Numbered from the stretch's first letter, positions 1 to 7,223 are shown. The stretch is 11,530 bases of DNA from Sedimenticola_A endophacoides (GCA_003062345.1 PQCO01000107.1:1-11530); one strand, 5' to 3'. Translations and numbers: made by a program. Notes: generated by a model not told the origin, from the sequence alone.

Positions 1-645
1 CTGCAATGTGCGGGACGGAGTCGTGATGAGCGCAGGACGGTCGGGGCAGTAACGGCTGTCGCGTTGGCGAGTCGATTTTGGGGACTGGGATGTCCCAAAA
101 TCTTTCACGAGGTAGCGACACTCTTGCCGGCGGCGGACATCCTCCAGAATCCTTGCGTGAACCTGCAGATTCTCCTGCGCCAGTTTGAGAGTCTCACGGT
201 GACGAACCACGTCGATATAGGCGAAGACGACATCTGCCGCCAGAGTCTCGGAGACGTCCTTCAGGTTGAAGCCAGCCCCCTTGAGAAGGGCCTCCTGACG
301 CTCCACTTCGCCCTGCCTGGCACCGCCATCGAGCAGGCTCTGGCTCAGGGTCAACGCGCTGTCACGCCGGTTGAGCCAGGTATCATCACTACCCGTCCGC
401 GCCCGTGTGGTGGGATTGTTCGACCACTCCCGCCCGTAATTTAATTCAAAATCGATGCTTGGAAGATACCGGGATTTGGCAACCCCCAAGTCGGCCTCGA
501 TCGCCTGACGTCCCGCCAGCGCCTGCTGGATGGTCGGATAAGATTGCAGTGAAGACTGAACCGCCTCCTGCAGGGACATCGCAGACGCCCCCTGCGCCAA
601 CGAAACCAGCGCCGCTCCCATAGCTATCGTTAGACTGTTGCGCAT
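1..645 (-). CDS. TolC-family outer-membrane channel, N-terminal part, probably broken
   Basis: This reads as the start of a TolC/LapE-type outer-membrane efflux or type I secretion channel, which forms a trimeric barrel and periplasmic tunnel. The ATG at 645 is followed by a signal peptide (hydrophobic residues 5-20, likely cleavage after ASA at residue 22). Next comes the family opening MSLQEAVQSSLQSYPTIQQA, then a LDGG segment near residue 105 and an amphipathic helix around residues 131-175. The family continues for some 440-480 residues, but here the family-like sequence stops at about residue 175 (DVRRRQE). Residues 176-215 do not resemble the expected continuation (a GVGT-ADV-Q-like stretch) and are encoded partly by an inverted repeat. 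The frame stays open to the window edge, so the total length is unknown. The Shine-Dalgarno match (AAGTG) is weak. I am confident of the family; that it is a broken gene is an inference. Confidence 0.75.
   Translation of the reverse strand, partial: MRNSLTIAMGAALVSLAQGASAMSLQEAVQSSLQSYPTIQQALAGRQAIEADLGVAKSRYLPSIDFELNYGREWSNNPTTRARTGSDDTWLNRRDSALTLSQSLLDGGARQGEVERQEALLKGAGFNLKDVSETLAADVVFAYIDVVRHRETLKLAQENLQVHARILEDVRRRQECRYLVKDFGTSQSPKSTRQRDSRYCPDRPALITTPSRTLQ
57..120. repeat. Nested inverted repeat (MITE- or IS-end-like) at the end of tolC homology
   Basis: The outer arms TGTCGC (57-62) and GCGACA (115-120) are perfect complements. Inside them, GATTTTGGGGAC (74-85) and GTCCCAAAATC (92-102) form an 11-bp stem with one bulged G around a 6-base loop. 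The right outer arm begins at the exact codon where TolC-like sequence ends. No target-site duplication is visible on the two sides, and tolC sequence does not resume at 1-56. It may therefore be the terminus of a larger element or a recombination junction rather than a simple short insertion. Confidence 0.55.
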
Positions 646-986
646 ATTCACTTTAGCAAGGAAAATTCATGCTGGCGAGAATTTGCCTGAAAAATTCATC
701 AGTTAGTACCTATTGGCGACCTAACCCATTGATTTTTCGATAATGCAACGTATTAAACCCCCTTAATACAGATGGAAAGGTAACTAATTGAACCTATTGA
801 ACAACTTCGTAAGCATGGATTCGCCCTGTTCACTTTAGGCTCTCCCTTCGCTCTCCCATTGAATATGATAAAATCATGCGTATCTTGCCGCTCGCATGGC
901 TTACCACCCCCTTTTACACGTTCTTAAGTGCCTTGTCCAGACTTCCTTCTGTGACAAAAACGACTTAAAGAACAATCGACTTAGAC
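646..986. other. AT-rich intergenic region between divergent tolC-like and protease-like genes
   Basis: This 341-bp spacer is clearly richer in A+T than its surroundings and I support no gene in it. It holds the GTATTAA palindrome at 750-769 and a smaller one, ATGAT-AAA-ATCAT, at 865-877. The words AAATTCAT and ACCTATTG each occur twice. It must carry the promoters of both flanking genes. A plus-strand ORF starting at 896 overlaps the protease gene out of frame and has no recognisable content. Confidence 0.6.
729..769 (+). promoter_or_regulatory. Candidate promoter whose -10 lies inside an operator-like palindrome
   Basis: TTGATT (729-734) and TATTAA (751-756) are separated by 16 bp and each matches the sigma-70 consensus at four of six positions. 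The -10 hexamer lies in a perfect 7-bp inverted repeat, GTATTAA (750-756), six bases, TTAATAC (763-769). This is the geometry expected of a dimeric repressor site that blocks polymerase. The distance to the protease-like start at 987 is long (about 220 bp), so the assignment to that gene is uncertain. Confidence 0.35.
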
Positions 987-1739
987 ATGAAAACTACGAA
1001 ACGACTCAAAATTACCGTAATAACTTTAATAACCTCATTCTTGATTTCCATGCCAGCCTATTCCGCCGGACAGAAATTGAGCCACGAGCGGGAGATACTC
1101 AACGGAGCCGATACACCATGGAACGCCATCGGCCGGATCAACATGCGTGGCCAGGGACACTGCACCGGTGTCCTTATCAACCGGAAAAAAGTACTGACCG
1201 CTGGGCACTGCCTATGGAATACGGCTGCCAAAAAGGCCTTCATTGCCAGCGAGTTGCACTTTCTTGCCGGTTATAACAAGGGAACCTTCAAGGCGCACCG
1301 ACGCGGCAAGCGGATTCGCTTCTCCCCGGGTTTCGACCCGGTGGGCAGGGCCGGCACCGACAAGGTCGCGGCCAATTGGGCCATTATCGAGCTGGAAGAG
1401 CCGATCGAGGAGGTTACGCCCGTACCGCTGCTGAAGCTGGACCGGCCGCAACTACAGCGCCAGATCAAAGACAATTCGGTCTTCATGCGGGCCGGGTTCA
1501 GCAAAAACTGGCCCCATGTGCTCAGTGCCAACAAGGAAGATTGCAAGCTGCTCGCCATCTCCCGCGACAGCCCGGTGCTGATCCACAGCTGCCGTGCGCC
1601 CGATGGTGACATCGGATCCCCGATCCTTCGACTCCAGGACAGTGAACTCAGCGTCGTGGCACTGAATATCGGCAGGCTGTCAAACAAATCGGGGAGCGTC
1701 GGATTGGCCATCCCCAGCTATCAGATCGACCCACGCTGA
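987..1739 (+). CDS. Secreted trypsin-fold protein with degenerate catalytic triad (pseudoprotease)
   Basis: The protein has 250 residues and a signal peptide (KTTKRLK, then a hydrophobic core, cleavage after AYSA near residue 27), so it should be periplasmic or secreted. The S1 (chymotrypsin) fold is clear. It has VLTAGHC with the catalytic His at 74, a probable C59-C75 disulfide, a second Cys pair (186, 202), and the C-terminal oxyanion/primary-specificity region. Two catalytic residues are replaced. The usual DWA-hydrophobic motif reads NWAII (Asn130), and the usual GDSGSP motif reads GDIGSP (Ile209). Each change needs only one base (GAT to AAT, AGC to ATC). The rest of the fold and the 250-codon frame are intact, so it is either a recently inactivated protease or a binding/regulatory pseudoprotease. 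The start has a poor Shine-Dalgarno but the best signal peptide. It converges with galE, with five bases between the two stops. Confidence 0.85.
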   Translation: MKTTKRLKITVITLITSFLISMPAYSAGQKLSHEREILNGADTPWNAIGRINMRGQGHCTGVLINRKKVLTAGHCLWNTAAKKAFIASELHFLAGYNKGTFKAHRRGKRIRFSPGFDPVGRAGTDKVAANWAIIELEEPIEEVTPVPLLKLDRPQLQRQIKDNSVFMRAGFSKNWPHVLSANKEDCKLLAISRDSPVLIHSCRAPDGDIGSPILRLQDSELSVVALNIGRLSNKSGSVGLAIPSYQIDPR

Positions 1740-1744
1740 AGCGC

Positions 1745-2761
1745 CTACCCGCACTCCACACCAGCGATCCGGCCCTCCCGATGGGCGGTTCTGGCGCCTC
1801 TCTCCCATTGCCAGGCCGTTTCGATGATGTAACGAAGATCGGTATGACGCGACACCCATCCCAATTCATCTCTGGCTCTGGCGCTGTTGACGATCAGCAT
1901 CGCGGGGTCCCCGGCCCTGCGTTCTACCATCCGGTAGGGTATCCGTCGCCCCACAACCGCCTCTGCGACGGCCAGGACCTGGAGTACGGACCACCCGTTC
2001 CCATTACCCAGATTGAATGCATGTGCACCCGGCTCCCGCTCCAGATAAGCGATGGCCCTTAGGTGCGCTTCGCACAGATCCCGCACATGCACGTAATCAC
2101 GGATGCAGGTTCCATCGGGGGTCGGGTAGTCGCCACCGAAGATGCTCAGCACCTCCCCGGTTCCGCCGCATGCCATCTTGAAGATATTCGGTATCAGGTG
2201 CGTCTCCGGGTCATGCTCCTCACCCAACTCACCCTCGGGATCAGCCCCCGCCGCATTGAAATAACGCAGACTGACGGAGTTAAGCCCATAGGCCACCGCA
2301 TAGCCTTTCAGCATCTGCTCTACCATCAGTTTACTCTGGCCGTAGGGGGTGATGGGTACCCTTGGGTGGTCTTCGCCGATGCGCTCGGTAAGCGGATTTC
2401 CAAAGACGGCAGCCGACGAAGAGAAAATTAAGTTTCTCACCCCCGCTTCACGCATCGCCTCCAGCAGGTAAAAGGTTCCGATCACATTGTTCTGATAATA
2501 GAGGGCAGGCTCCCGCAGCGACTCCGCCACCAGGGAGCGTGCGGAGAAGTGCATCACAACATCGAATCGGTGCCGGTGAAACAGGTCACGCAGCGCGCCG
2601 GGATCAAGCAGATCCCCCTCCACCAGTTCACCCCAACGCACCGCATGGCGGTTGCCGGTGGACAGGTTGTCAAAACTGACCACCTCATGCCCCGCCGCGT
2701 GGAGCCGCTTCAGCATATGGGCGCCGATATATCCCGCCCCACCGCATACCAGAATCCTCAT
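1745..2761 (-). CDS. galE: UDP-glucose 4-epimerase
   Basis: This cytoplasmic enzyme interconverts UDP-glucose and UDP-galactose and feeds galactose into lipopolysaccharide, capsule or other glycans. It has 338 residues, the usual family length. The short-chain dehydrogenase Rossmann motif GGAGYIG is at residues 7-13, the catalytic Ser lies in SSSAAVFG (Ser116), and the catalytic pair YGQSK is Tyr140/Lys144. The substrate-side segment DPETHLIPNI is at 185-194. The open frame extends 41 codons upstream, but the Rossmann strand begins at MRILVCGGAG and a GGAG lies ten bases before that ATG, so I place the start at 2761. The gene diverges from the beta-CASP nuclease and is probably transcribed from the promoter at 2828-2855. 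Confidence 0.95.
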   Translation of the reverse strand: MRILVCGGAGYIGAHMLKRLHAAGHEVVSFDNLSTGNRHAVRWGELVEGDLLDPGALRDLFHRHRFDVVMHFSARSLVAESLREPALYYQNNVIGTFYLLEAMREAGVRNLIFSSSAAVFGNPLTERIGEDHPRVPITPYGQSKLMVEQMLKGYAVAYGLNSVSLRYFNAAGADPEGELGEEHDPETHLIPNIFKMACGGTGEVLSIFGGDYPTPDGTCIRDYVHVRDLCEAHLRAIAYLEREPGAHAFNLGNGNGWSVLQVLAVAEAVVGRRIPYRMVERRAGDPAMLIVNSARARDELGWVSRHTDLRYIIETAWQWERGARTAHREGRIAGVECG

Positions 2762-2827
2762 TGCCGCCACACTCCACCCCTCCCTGCGGCCCCGCTGGCC
2801 GATGAACCGCGCACCACAGCGCCAGAT

Positions 2828-2855
2828 TTTATACAATTCAATCTCGCGGAAACAA
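2828..2855 (-). promoter_or_regulatory. Sigma-70-like promoter for galE
   Basis: On the minus strand TTGTTT (2855-2850) and TATAAA (2833-2828) are separated by 16 bp. The -10 matches at five of six positions and the -35 at three. It would leave a leader of about 60 bases before the galE ATG at 2761. On the opposite strand the same AT-rich core reads TACAAT (2832-2837), a good -10 for the divergent nuclease gene, although I see no convincing -35 for it. Confidence 0.45.
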
Positions 2856-2866
2856 CAGGGGTGGGT

Positions 2867-4285
2867 ATGGAAATAGTGCACCACGGCGCCGTCGACGGCG
2901 TTACCGGCTCATGCCATGAACTGCGCCTGAGCGCAGCGCACTCGGTGCTGGTCGATTGCGGACAGTTCCAAGGTACCGAGCGCGCCTCCGCTGCCGAAGC
3001 GGACGGCGTGGCGCAATTCCCCTTTCCTGTAGATGCCATCCAAGCCCTGCTCGTCACCCACTGCCACATCGACCATGTCGGCCGCATACCTCACCTGATC
3101 GCAGCCGGATTCCGGGGACCGATATACTGTAGCGAAGCCACCGCCGAACTCCTGCCCCTGGTCCTGGATGACGCCCTGCGGATCGGCGTCACCCGGGACC
3201 GCTCGCTGATCAAGACGTTTCTCCGACGGGTAGAATCCCAGCTCCATCCCCTGCCCTACGACACCTGGCGGGAAGTGCCCGGCCTCGACGGCAAGCTGAA
3301 TATCCGTTTGCAGAGGGCCGGACATATCCTAGGCTCCGCCTATATCGAATGCCGTGTGCGGGAAAAAGGCGTAAATACGACCGTGGTTTTTTCCGGCGAT
3401 CTCGGCGCCCCCGCCACGCCGCTGCTACCCCCGCCGCAACCACCCGAATCCGCCGATATCCTGATCCTGGAGAGTACCTACGGTGACCGGCTGCATGAAG
3501 CTCGGGAACAGCGCCACGAAAGATTGCGCGAGGTCGTTGAACGCTGTTTCGAAAACCGGGGCGTGATCCTGATTCCGGCATTCAGTATCGGGCGTACCCA
3601 GGAGTTGCTCTACGAACTGGAGGGAATTATCCATCGCCAGGGCTCGCGCCTGGCGGCCAGGGGGGTGGCATGGGACGAGGTCGAGGTCATCCTCGACTCC
3701 CCCCTCGCCGCCCGCTTTACCGCCAGCTATCGTAAACTCAGCCGCCTGTGGGACAACGAGGCGCGCAGCCGAATCGCGGATGGCCGCCACCCTCTCGATT
3801 TCGAACAGCTCACCACCATCGACAGCCACCATGACCATCTCCAGGCCGTGGACTATCTGCGCAGCCACGACCGCCCCCGGATCGTGATCGCGGCCAGCGG
3901 CATGTGTGCTGGAGGGCGTATCGTAAACCACCTCAAAGCGTTGCTGGGGGATGTCCGCACCGATGTACTGTTTGCCGGATACCAGGCCCGGGGAACACCG
4001 GGCCGCGATATTCAGCGCTATGGACCCGGCCAGGGCTACGTGATTCTCGATGGCCGGCGAATCGACATCCGGGCCGGCGTTCACACCTTGAGCGGCTACT
4101 CGGCCCATGCCGATCAACAGGATCTGGTCGACTTCGCCGCAGCCATCCGTCCACCCCCCCGGAAGATCAGGCTGGTCCACGGCGACGACACGGCCAAGCA
4201 GGCGCTGCGGGAACGACTCAAGGTCGCCTCTCCCGGAATTGAGATTACAATTCCCACGACGCGCACATCACCCTCTCGGGTATGA
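2867..4285 (+). CDS. MBL-fold/beta-CASP RNA-processing exonuclease family protein (COG1236 type)
   Basis: This 472-residue protein belongs to the metallo-beta-lactamase/beta-CASP nucleases, whose eukaryotic members include CPSF-73; bacterial members are predicted zinc-dependent RNases. The metal-binding signature HCHIDH is at residues 65-70. Further ligands are His153 (AGHILGSA), Asp178 (SGDLG) and probably His438 (VHGD). Beta-CASP features follow: an acidic strand ending in DSPLA (277-281), AASGMCAGGR (342-351), FAGYQARGTPGRD (369-381) and SGYSAHADQ (409-417) with its conserved His414. All key residues are present, so it should be active. The frame is open for 106 codons upstream, but that stretch overlaps galE antisense. 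MEIVHHGAVDGVTGS is the normal family beginning and has AGGGG just before it. The substrate and cellular role are unknown. Confidence 0.9.
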   Translation: MEIVHHGAVDGVTGSCHELRLSAAHSVLVDCGQFQGTERASAAEADGVAQFPFPVDAIQALLVTHCHIDHVGRIPHLIAAGFRGPIYCSEATAELLPLVLDDALRIGVTRDRSLIKTFLRRVESQLHPLPYDTWREVPGLDGKLNIRLQRAGHILGSAYIECRVREKGVNTTVVFSGDLGAPATPLLPPPQPPESADILILESTYGDRLHEAREQRHERLREVVERCFENRGVILIPAFSIGRTQELLYELEGIIHRQGSRLAARGVAWDEVEVILDSPLAARFTASYRKLSRLWDNEARSRIADGRHPLDFEQLTTIDSHHDHLQAVDYLRSHDRPRIVIAASGMCAGGRIVNHLKALLGDVRTDVLFAGYQARGTPGRDIQRYGPGQGYVILDGRRIDIRAGVHTLSGYSAHADQQDLVDFAAAIRPPPRKIRLVHGDDTAKQALRERLKVASPGIEITIPTTRTSPSRV

Positions 4286-4322
4286 TACGCGGCCACCCCT
4301 CTATCCCCGGAGCCATCCTGCC

Positions 4323-5459
4323 ATGAAGTTGATTCCGAACCGGCTGACCATCGCCGCGCTGCTGCTGATACTCGTCTGGCTGCCGGGATGCACCCTGCTG
4401 CTGCCCCGCGAGGCGGGCATCGGGCAGGCGCTCTCCTGGGAGGCGCTCCCGGGCTGGCGCGAGGACGATCTCAGCCAGGCCTGGCCAGCCCTGCTCAGCC
4501 AGTGCCGACGGCTCGCCTCCGAGGCCGCCTGGGAGGCGGTGTGCCGCCATGCCGAGGCACTGCCCGCCCCATCACCCGGGCAGGCACGCCACTTTTTCCA
4601 GACCCACTTCCAGCCGCACCGCATTATCGGCACCGGCGGCGCCGAGGAGGGACTGATCACCGGCTATTACGAACCCCGGCTGCGTGGCAGCCTCACTCCC
4701 GACAGCCGATACGCCCACCCCCTCTACGGCCGCCCCGAATCGCTGCTGACCGTCGACCTTGCGGAGCTGTTTCCCGAGCTGAAGGGCAAGCGGGTGCGCG
4801 GCCGATTGGTCGGCAACCGGGTGGTGCCTTTCTTCGACCGGTCGGAGATCGACACCGGCCCCGGGCCGCTGAAGGGCTCCGAGATCCTCTGGGTGGACGA
4901 CCCCCACGACGCCTTCTTCCTGCAGATTCAGGGCTCCGGCCGGGTGGAGTTGCCGGACGGCTCGACGGTGCAGGTGGGCTACGCCGACCAGAACGGCCAC
5001 CCCTATGTCTCCATCGGCAAACGGCTGATCGAATGGGGAGAGCTGCAACGGGAGGAGGTGAGCCTTCCCAGTATCCGGGCGTGGCTGCGCGCCAACCCCC
5101 GGCGCGCCGCCGGACTGCTCAACGAAAACCCGAGCTACGTCTTCTTCACCCTGCGCGAGGATCGCGGCGAGGGGCCGCGTGGTTCGCTCAACGTCCCCCT
5201 GACCCGCGAGCGCAGCGCCGCGGTGGACCGGGCGGTGATCCCCCTCGGCACCCCGATCTGGCTCAGCACCACCCTGCCCGGCGAAGGGGCGGCCACCCCC
5301 TACCGGCGCCTGCTGTTCGCCCAGGACACGGGGGGCGCCATCAACGGGCCGGTGCGTGCCGACGTCTTCTTCGGCGATGGCACGCGGGCCGAACGGCTGG
5401 CCGGCAACATGAAACAACCGGGACGGCTGTTCGCCCTGCTGCCGCGGCAGACGCCCTGA
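4323..5459 (+). CDS. mltA: Membrane-bound lytic murein transglycosylase A
   Basis: This outer-membrane lipoprotein cleaves peptidoglycan between MurNAc and GlcNAc, forming 1,6-anhydro-MurNAc ends, in wall turnover. It has 378 residues. The N-terminus is a lipoprotein signal with lipobox LPGC and lipidated Cys23. The MltA domain follows: ITGYYEP (112-118), the region DAFFLQIQGSGRV (196-208), NENPSYVFF (267-275) and the 3D-type barrel motif AQDTGGAI (333-340), whose Asp335 corresponds to the catalytic Asp of the family. A second conserved Asp lies in RADVFFGDG (345-353). All expected residues are present. A GGAG ten bases upstream supports this ATG over the earlier ones in the frame, which overlap the nuclease gene. 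It begins 37 bases after the nuclease stop, so co-transcription is likely. Confidence 0.95.
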   Translation: MKLIPNRLTIAALLLILVWLPGCTLLLPREAGIGQALSWEALPGWREDDLSQAWPALLSQCRRLASEAAWEAVCRHAEALPAPSPGQARHFFQTHFQPHRIIGTGGAEEGLITGYYEPRLRGSLTPDSRYAHPLYGRPESLLTVDLAELFPELKGKRVRGRLVGNRVVPFFDRSEIDTGPGPLKGSEILWVDDPHDAFFLQIQGSGRVELPDGSTVQVGYADQNGHPYVSIGKRLIEWGELQREEVSLPSIRAWLRANPRRAAGLLNENPSYVFFTLREDRGEGPRGSLNVPLTRERSAAVDRAVIPLGTPIWLSTTLPGEGAATPYRRLLFAQDTGGAINGPVRADVFFGDGTRAERLAGNMKQPGRLFALLPRQTP

Positions 5460-5523
5460 GCGCGAGCCGCCGCCCCATGCACCCCGAACCCGAACCGTGA
5501 CGTCAGGAAACGCCCCACACCCC

Positions 5524-6204
5524 ATGCCCCGCAAACAGACCCGGCCACGCGCCATCCTGTTCGATCTGTTCGCCACCCTGATCAGCGTCTCCAAGGCGGC
5601 CGGGGGCGGCCGTTACACCGCCGATATACTCGGTCTCGACCGCCACGCCTGGAACCGCGCCTGCTTCAGCGAGCACCACGAGATCTGCCGCCCCACCCGG
5701 CAGCGCGACATCGTCCGCCGCCTGGCCCACAGCCTCGATCCGGAAATACCCGAGACACTCATCGCCGAGGCCTGCGAGGAGCGTCAACGCCGCTTCGACC
5801 GCGCCCTGATCGAGGTCGAGGCGGAGATACTCACGGTACTGGGCGAACTGAGGGGGCGTGGAATCCACCTCGGCCTGATCTCCAACGCCTCCACCGACGA
5901 GGTACGGGCCTGGGACCGTTCGCCCCTGGCACCGCTTCTCGACTGCGCCCTCTTCAGCTGCCACTGCGGGCTGAAAAAGCCGGACCCCGGGATCTACCAT
6001 CTGGGGCTGCGCACCCTCGGCCTCCCGCCGCACCAGGCACTGTTCGTCGGCGACGGCGGCAGCGATGAACATCTGGGGGCGCGCCGCGCCGGCATCCACA
6101 GCCTCCAGGTCACCTATTTCCTGGAGCGGCTGTCACCGGAGGAGCTGGCCCACAAGGCCCGTGGCGCGCGCGGGCGCATCAATCACATCCGCGAACTGCT
6201 ATGA
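5524..6204 (+). CDS. HAD-superfamily hydrolase, subfamily IA type
   Basis: This is a 226-residue cytoplasmic haloacid-dehalogenase-fold hydrolase, probably a phosphatase of unknown substrate. Motif I is FDLFATLI, with the nucleophile Asp14. Motif II is LISNAS (Ser120), motif III is LKKPDP (Lys151/152), and motif IV is GDGGSDE (Asp177, Asp181). A helical cap lies between motifs I and II (about 25-105). In motif I the second position that usually holds the acid/base Asp (DxD) is Phe16. This occurs in the dehalogenase-like branch and some other HAD families, so phosphatase activity is not assured. A GTG at 5497 in the same frame is an alternative start. I prefer the ATG because MPRKQTRPRAILFD has the normal spacing to motif I, but AGGAA at 5503-5507 is rather far from it. 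It lies 64 bases after mltA and is likely in the same transcript. Confidence 0.85.
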   Translation: MPRKQTRPRAILFDLFATLISVSKAAGGGRYTADILGLDRHAWNRACFSEHHEICRPTRQRDIVRRLAHSLDPEIPETLIAEACEERQRRFDRALIEVEAEILTVLGELRGRGIHLGLISNASTDEVRAWDRSPLAPLLDCALFSCHCGLKKPDPGIYHLGLRTLGLPPHQALFVGDGGSDEHLGARRAGIHSLQVTYFLERLSPEELAHKARGARGRINHIRELL

Positions 6205-6221
6205 AGCGACGGCGTAAACGG

Positions 6222-6248
6222 CCCGGAATCCCCCCGGGGTTTTCCGGG
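6222..6248 (+). terminator. Stem-loop after the HAD gene, possible terminator
   Basis: CCCGGAA (6222-6228) pairs with TTCCGGG (6242-6248) around a 13-base loop that contains the self-complementary CCCCGGGG. It begins 18 bases after the HAD stop codon and lies just before the next promoter. No T-tract follows, so classical intrinsic termination is doubtful. Confidence 0.35.
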
Positions 6249-6254
6249 AATCCA

Positions 6255-6283
6255 TTGACTGACATCCGCTTTCTTCCCATACT
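6255..6283 (+). promoter_or_regulatory. Sigma-70-like promoter for the hypothetical gene and slyD
   Basis: TTGACT (6255-6260, five of six matches) and CATACT (6278-6283, four of six) are separated by an ideal 17 bp. Transcription would start near 6290 and give a leader of about 118 bases before the ATG at 6408. I see no other gene or clear riboswitch in 6205-6407. Confidence 0.55.
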
Positions 6284-6407
6284 CTGCGCCCGAGGATCCC
6301 GATCCCCCACCAACGGCGGCAAGCGCGGTAAGCCGGATTTGCCCATTCAGTAAGAAGGGGGGAAAGGCGGATTCAGGCAGTAGACAACCGACCGGATTAA
6401 GAACCCC

Positions 6408-6695
6408 ATGAGTGACAGTTCAAAAGAGCGCGAGATCCTGATGGTGATGCGCAAGGTCCTGGCCAGCGTCGTCAAGGACACCACTCCGCCCCCCGGCACC
6501 CGGCACACCTTGACCGAGCGGACCATCGAGGATATCCGTCTCTGCTTCGGGCTGATCGCCGCGCGCGAACGGGAGCTGGCCGATGCCGCCGGCGCGGTGC
6601 CCGAGCGCCCCTACTTCGCCGATCAGCAGCCCGCCGCCAGCGTGGTTTCCATCGACAAGATCGGGCGCATCAAGCCGCAAGACCCCGAAGAGTAG
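6408..6695 (+). CDS. Small conserved-looking hypothetical protein, 95 residues
   Basis: This soluble, highly charged protein has no signal peptide or membrane segment. Residues 6-30 look helical (EREILMVMRKVLASVVKD). They are followed by a proline stretch with PPPGTRHTL (32-40), a second helix ERTIEDIRLCFGLIAARERE (37-56), and a tail with VVSIDKIGRI near residues 78-87. The layout resembles small gammaproteobacterial proteins that I recall being annotated loosely as segregation/condensation-protein-A-like, but I cannot support that name from the sequence. The organised helices, the good promoter 125 bp upstream and the position 35 bases before slyD argue for a real gene. The Shine-Dalgarno is weak (TAAGAA). 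No function is assigned. Confidence 0.75.
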   Translation: MSDSSKEREILMVMRKVLASVVKDTTPPPGTRHTLTERTIEDIRLCFGLIAARERELADAAGAVPERPYFADQQPAASVVSIDKIGRIKPQDPEE

Positions 6696-6730
6696 CCCGC
6701 ACGCCACCACCCAGCACCCCAGGTACCCCC

Positions 6731-7222
6731 ATGCAGATCAGCAACTACAAGGCCGTGATCCTCGACTACATCGCCCGTGACGACAGCGGCGAAGTGATCG
6801 ACAGCGCCGCCGCCAACGGCCCCATCCGCTACATCCACGGTACCGAGGACCTGATACCCGGCCTGGAACAGGCCCTTGAGGGGCACAGCCAGGGCGAGCG
6901 GCTCCAGGTCGATGTACCCATGGACCTGGCCTACGGCCCGCGTGACGAATCCCTGGTGGAGGAGGTCCCCAGGGCCAATTTCCCCGGTATCGACGTGATC
7001 GAACCGGGGATGCGTTTCGAGACCCGCATGGACGACGGCAGCCCGATGCTCGTGACCGTGATCGCCGCCGACAGGAAGCGGGTCACGGTGGACGGCAACC
7101 ACCCCCTCGCGGGCAAGAACCTTCACTTCGAGCTGGAGGTGCTGGAGGTGCGCGAGGCGACCTCGGAAGAGTTGGAGCACGGCCTGGTCCACGACGAAGC
7201 AGGAACCCACGCCCTTCACTGA
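6731..7222 (+). CDS. slyD: FKBP-type peptidyl-prolyl isomerase, SlyD-like
   Basis: This 163-residue cytoplasmic prolyl isomerase and chaperone contains an FKBP domain interrupted by the SlyD insert-in-flap domain. The first half has YIHGTEDLIPGLEQALEG (34-51), followed by AYGPRDESLVEEVPRANFP (67-85), which leads into the chaperone insert (about 70-125). The FKBP domain resumes with VDGNHPLAGKNLHFELEVLEV (120-140), the SlyD hallmark. The C-terminus (EHGLVHDEAGTHALH) keeps scattered histidines but lacks the compact GHVHG/poly-His end and the Cys-rich nickel tail of Escherichia coli SlyD. Strong metal delivery is therefore less likely. An AGG eight bases before the ATG fits. It is probably co-transcribed with the 95-residue gene and converges with pepD. 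Confidence 0.93.
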   Translation: MQISNYKAVILDYIARDDSGEVIDSAAANGPIRYIHGTEDLIPGLEQALEGHSQGERLQVDVPMDLAYGPRDESLVEEVPRANFPGIDVIEPGMRFETRMDDGSPMLVTVIAADRKRVTVDGNHPLAGKNLHFELEVLEVREATSEELEHGLVHDEAGTHALH

Positions 7223-7223
7223 C

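Noticed and set aside
64..623. Plus-strand ORFs over the tolC-like region
   Set aside because: They are antisense to the TolC-like reading with its signal peptide and family motifs.
2549..2866. Upstream extension of the beta-CASP nuclease frame
   Set aside because: The extension lies antisense to galE and in the promoter region. The family N-terminus begins at the ATG at 2867.
2762..2884. Upstream 41-codon extension of galE
   Set aside because: The Rossmann strand normally starts at residue 2-3. The extension crosses the proposed promoter and overlaps the divergent gene.
4388..5594. Long ORFs in other frames over mltA (plus 4388-5500; minus 4572-5594)
   Set aside because: MltA motifs and lipobox identify the real frame; the others are low-complexity Arg/Ala/Gly readings.
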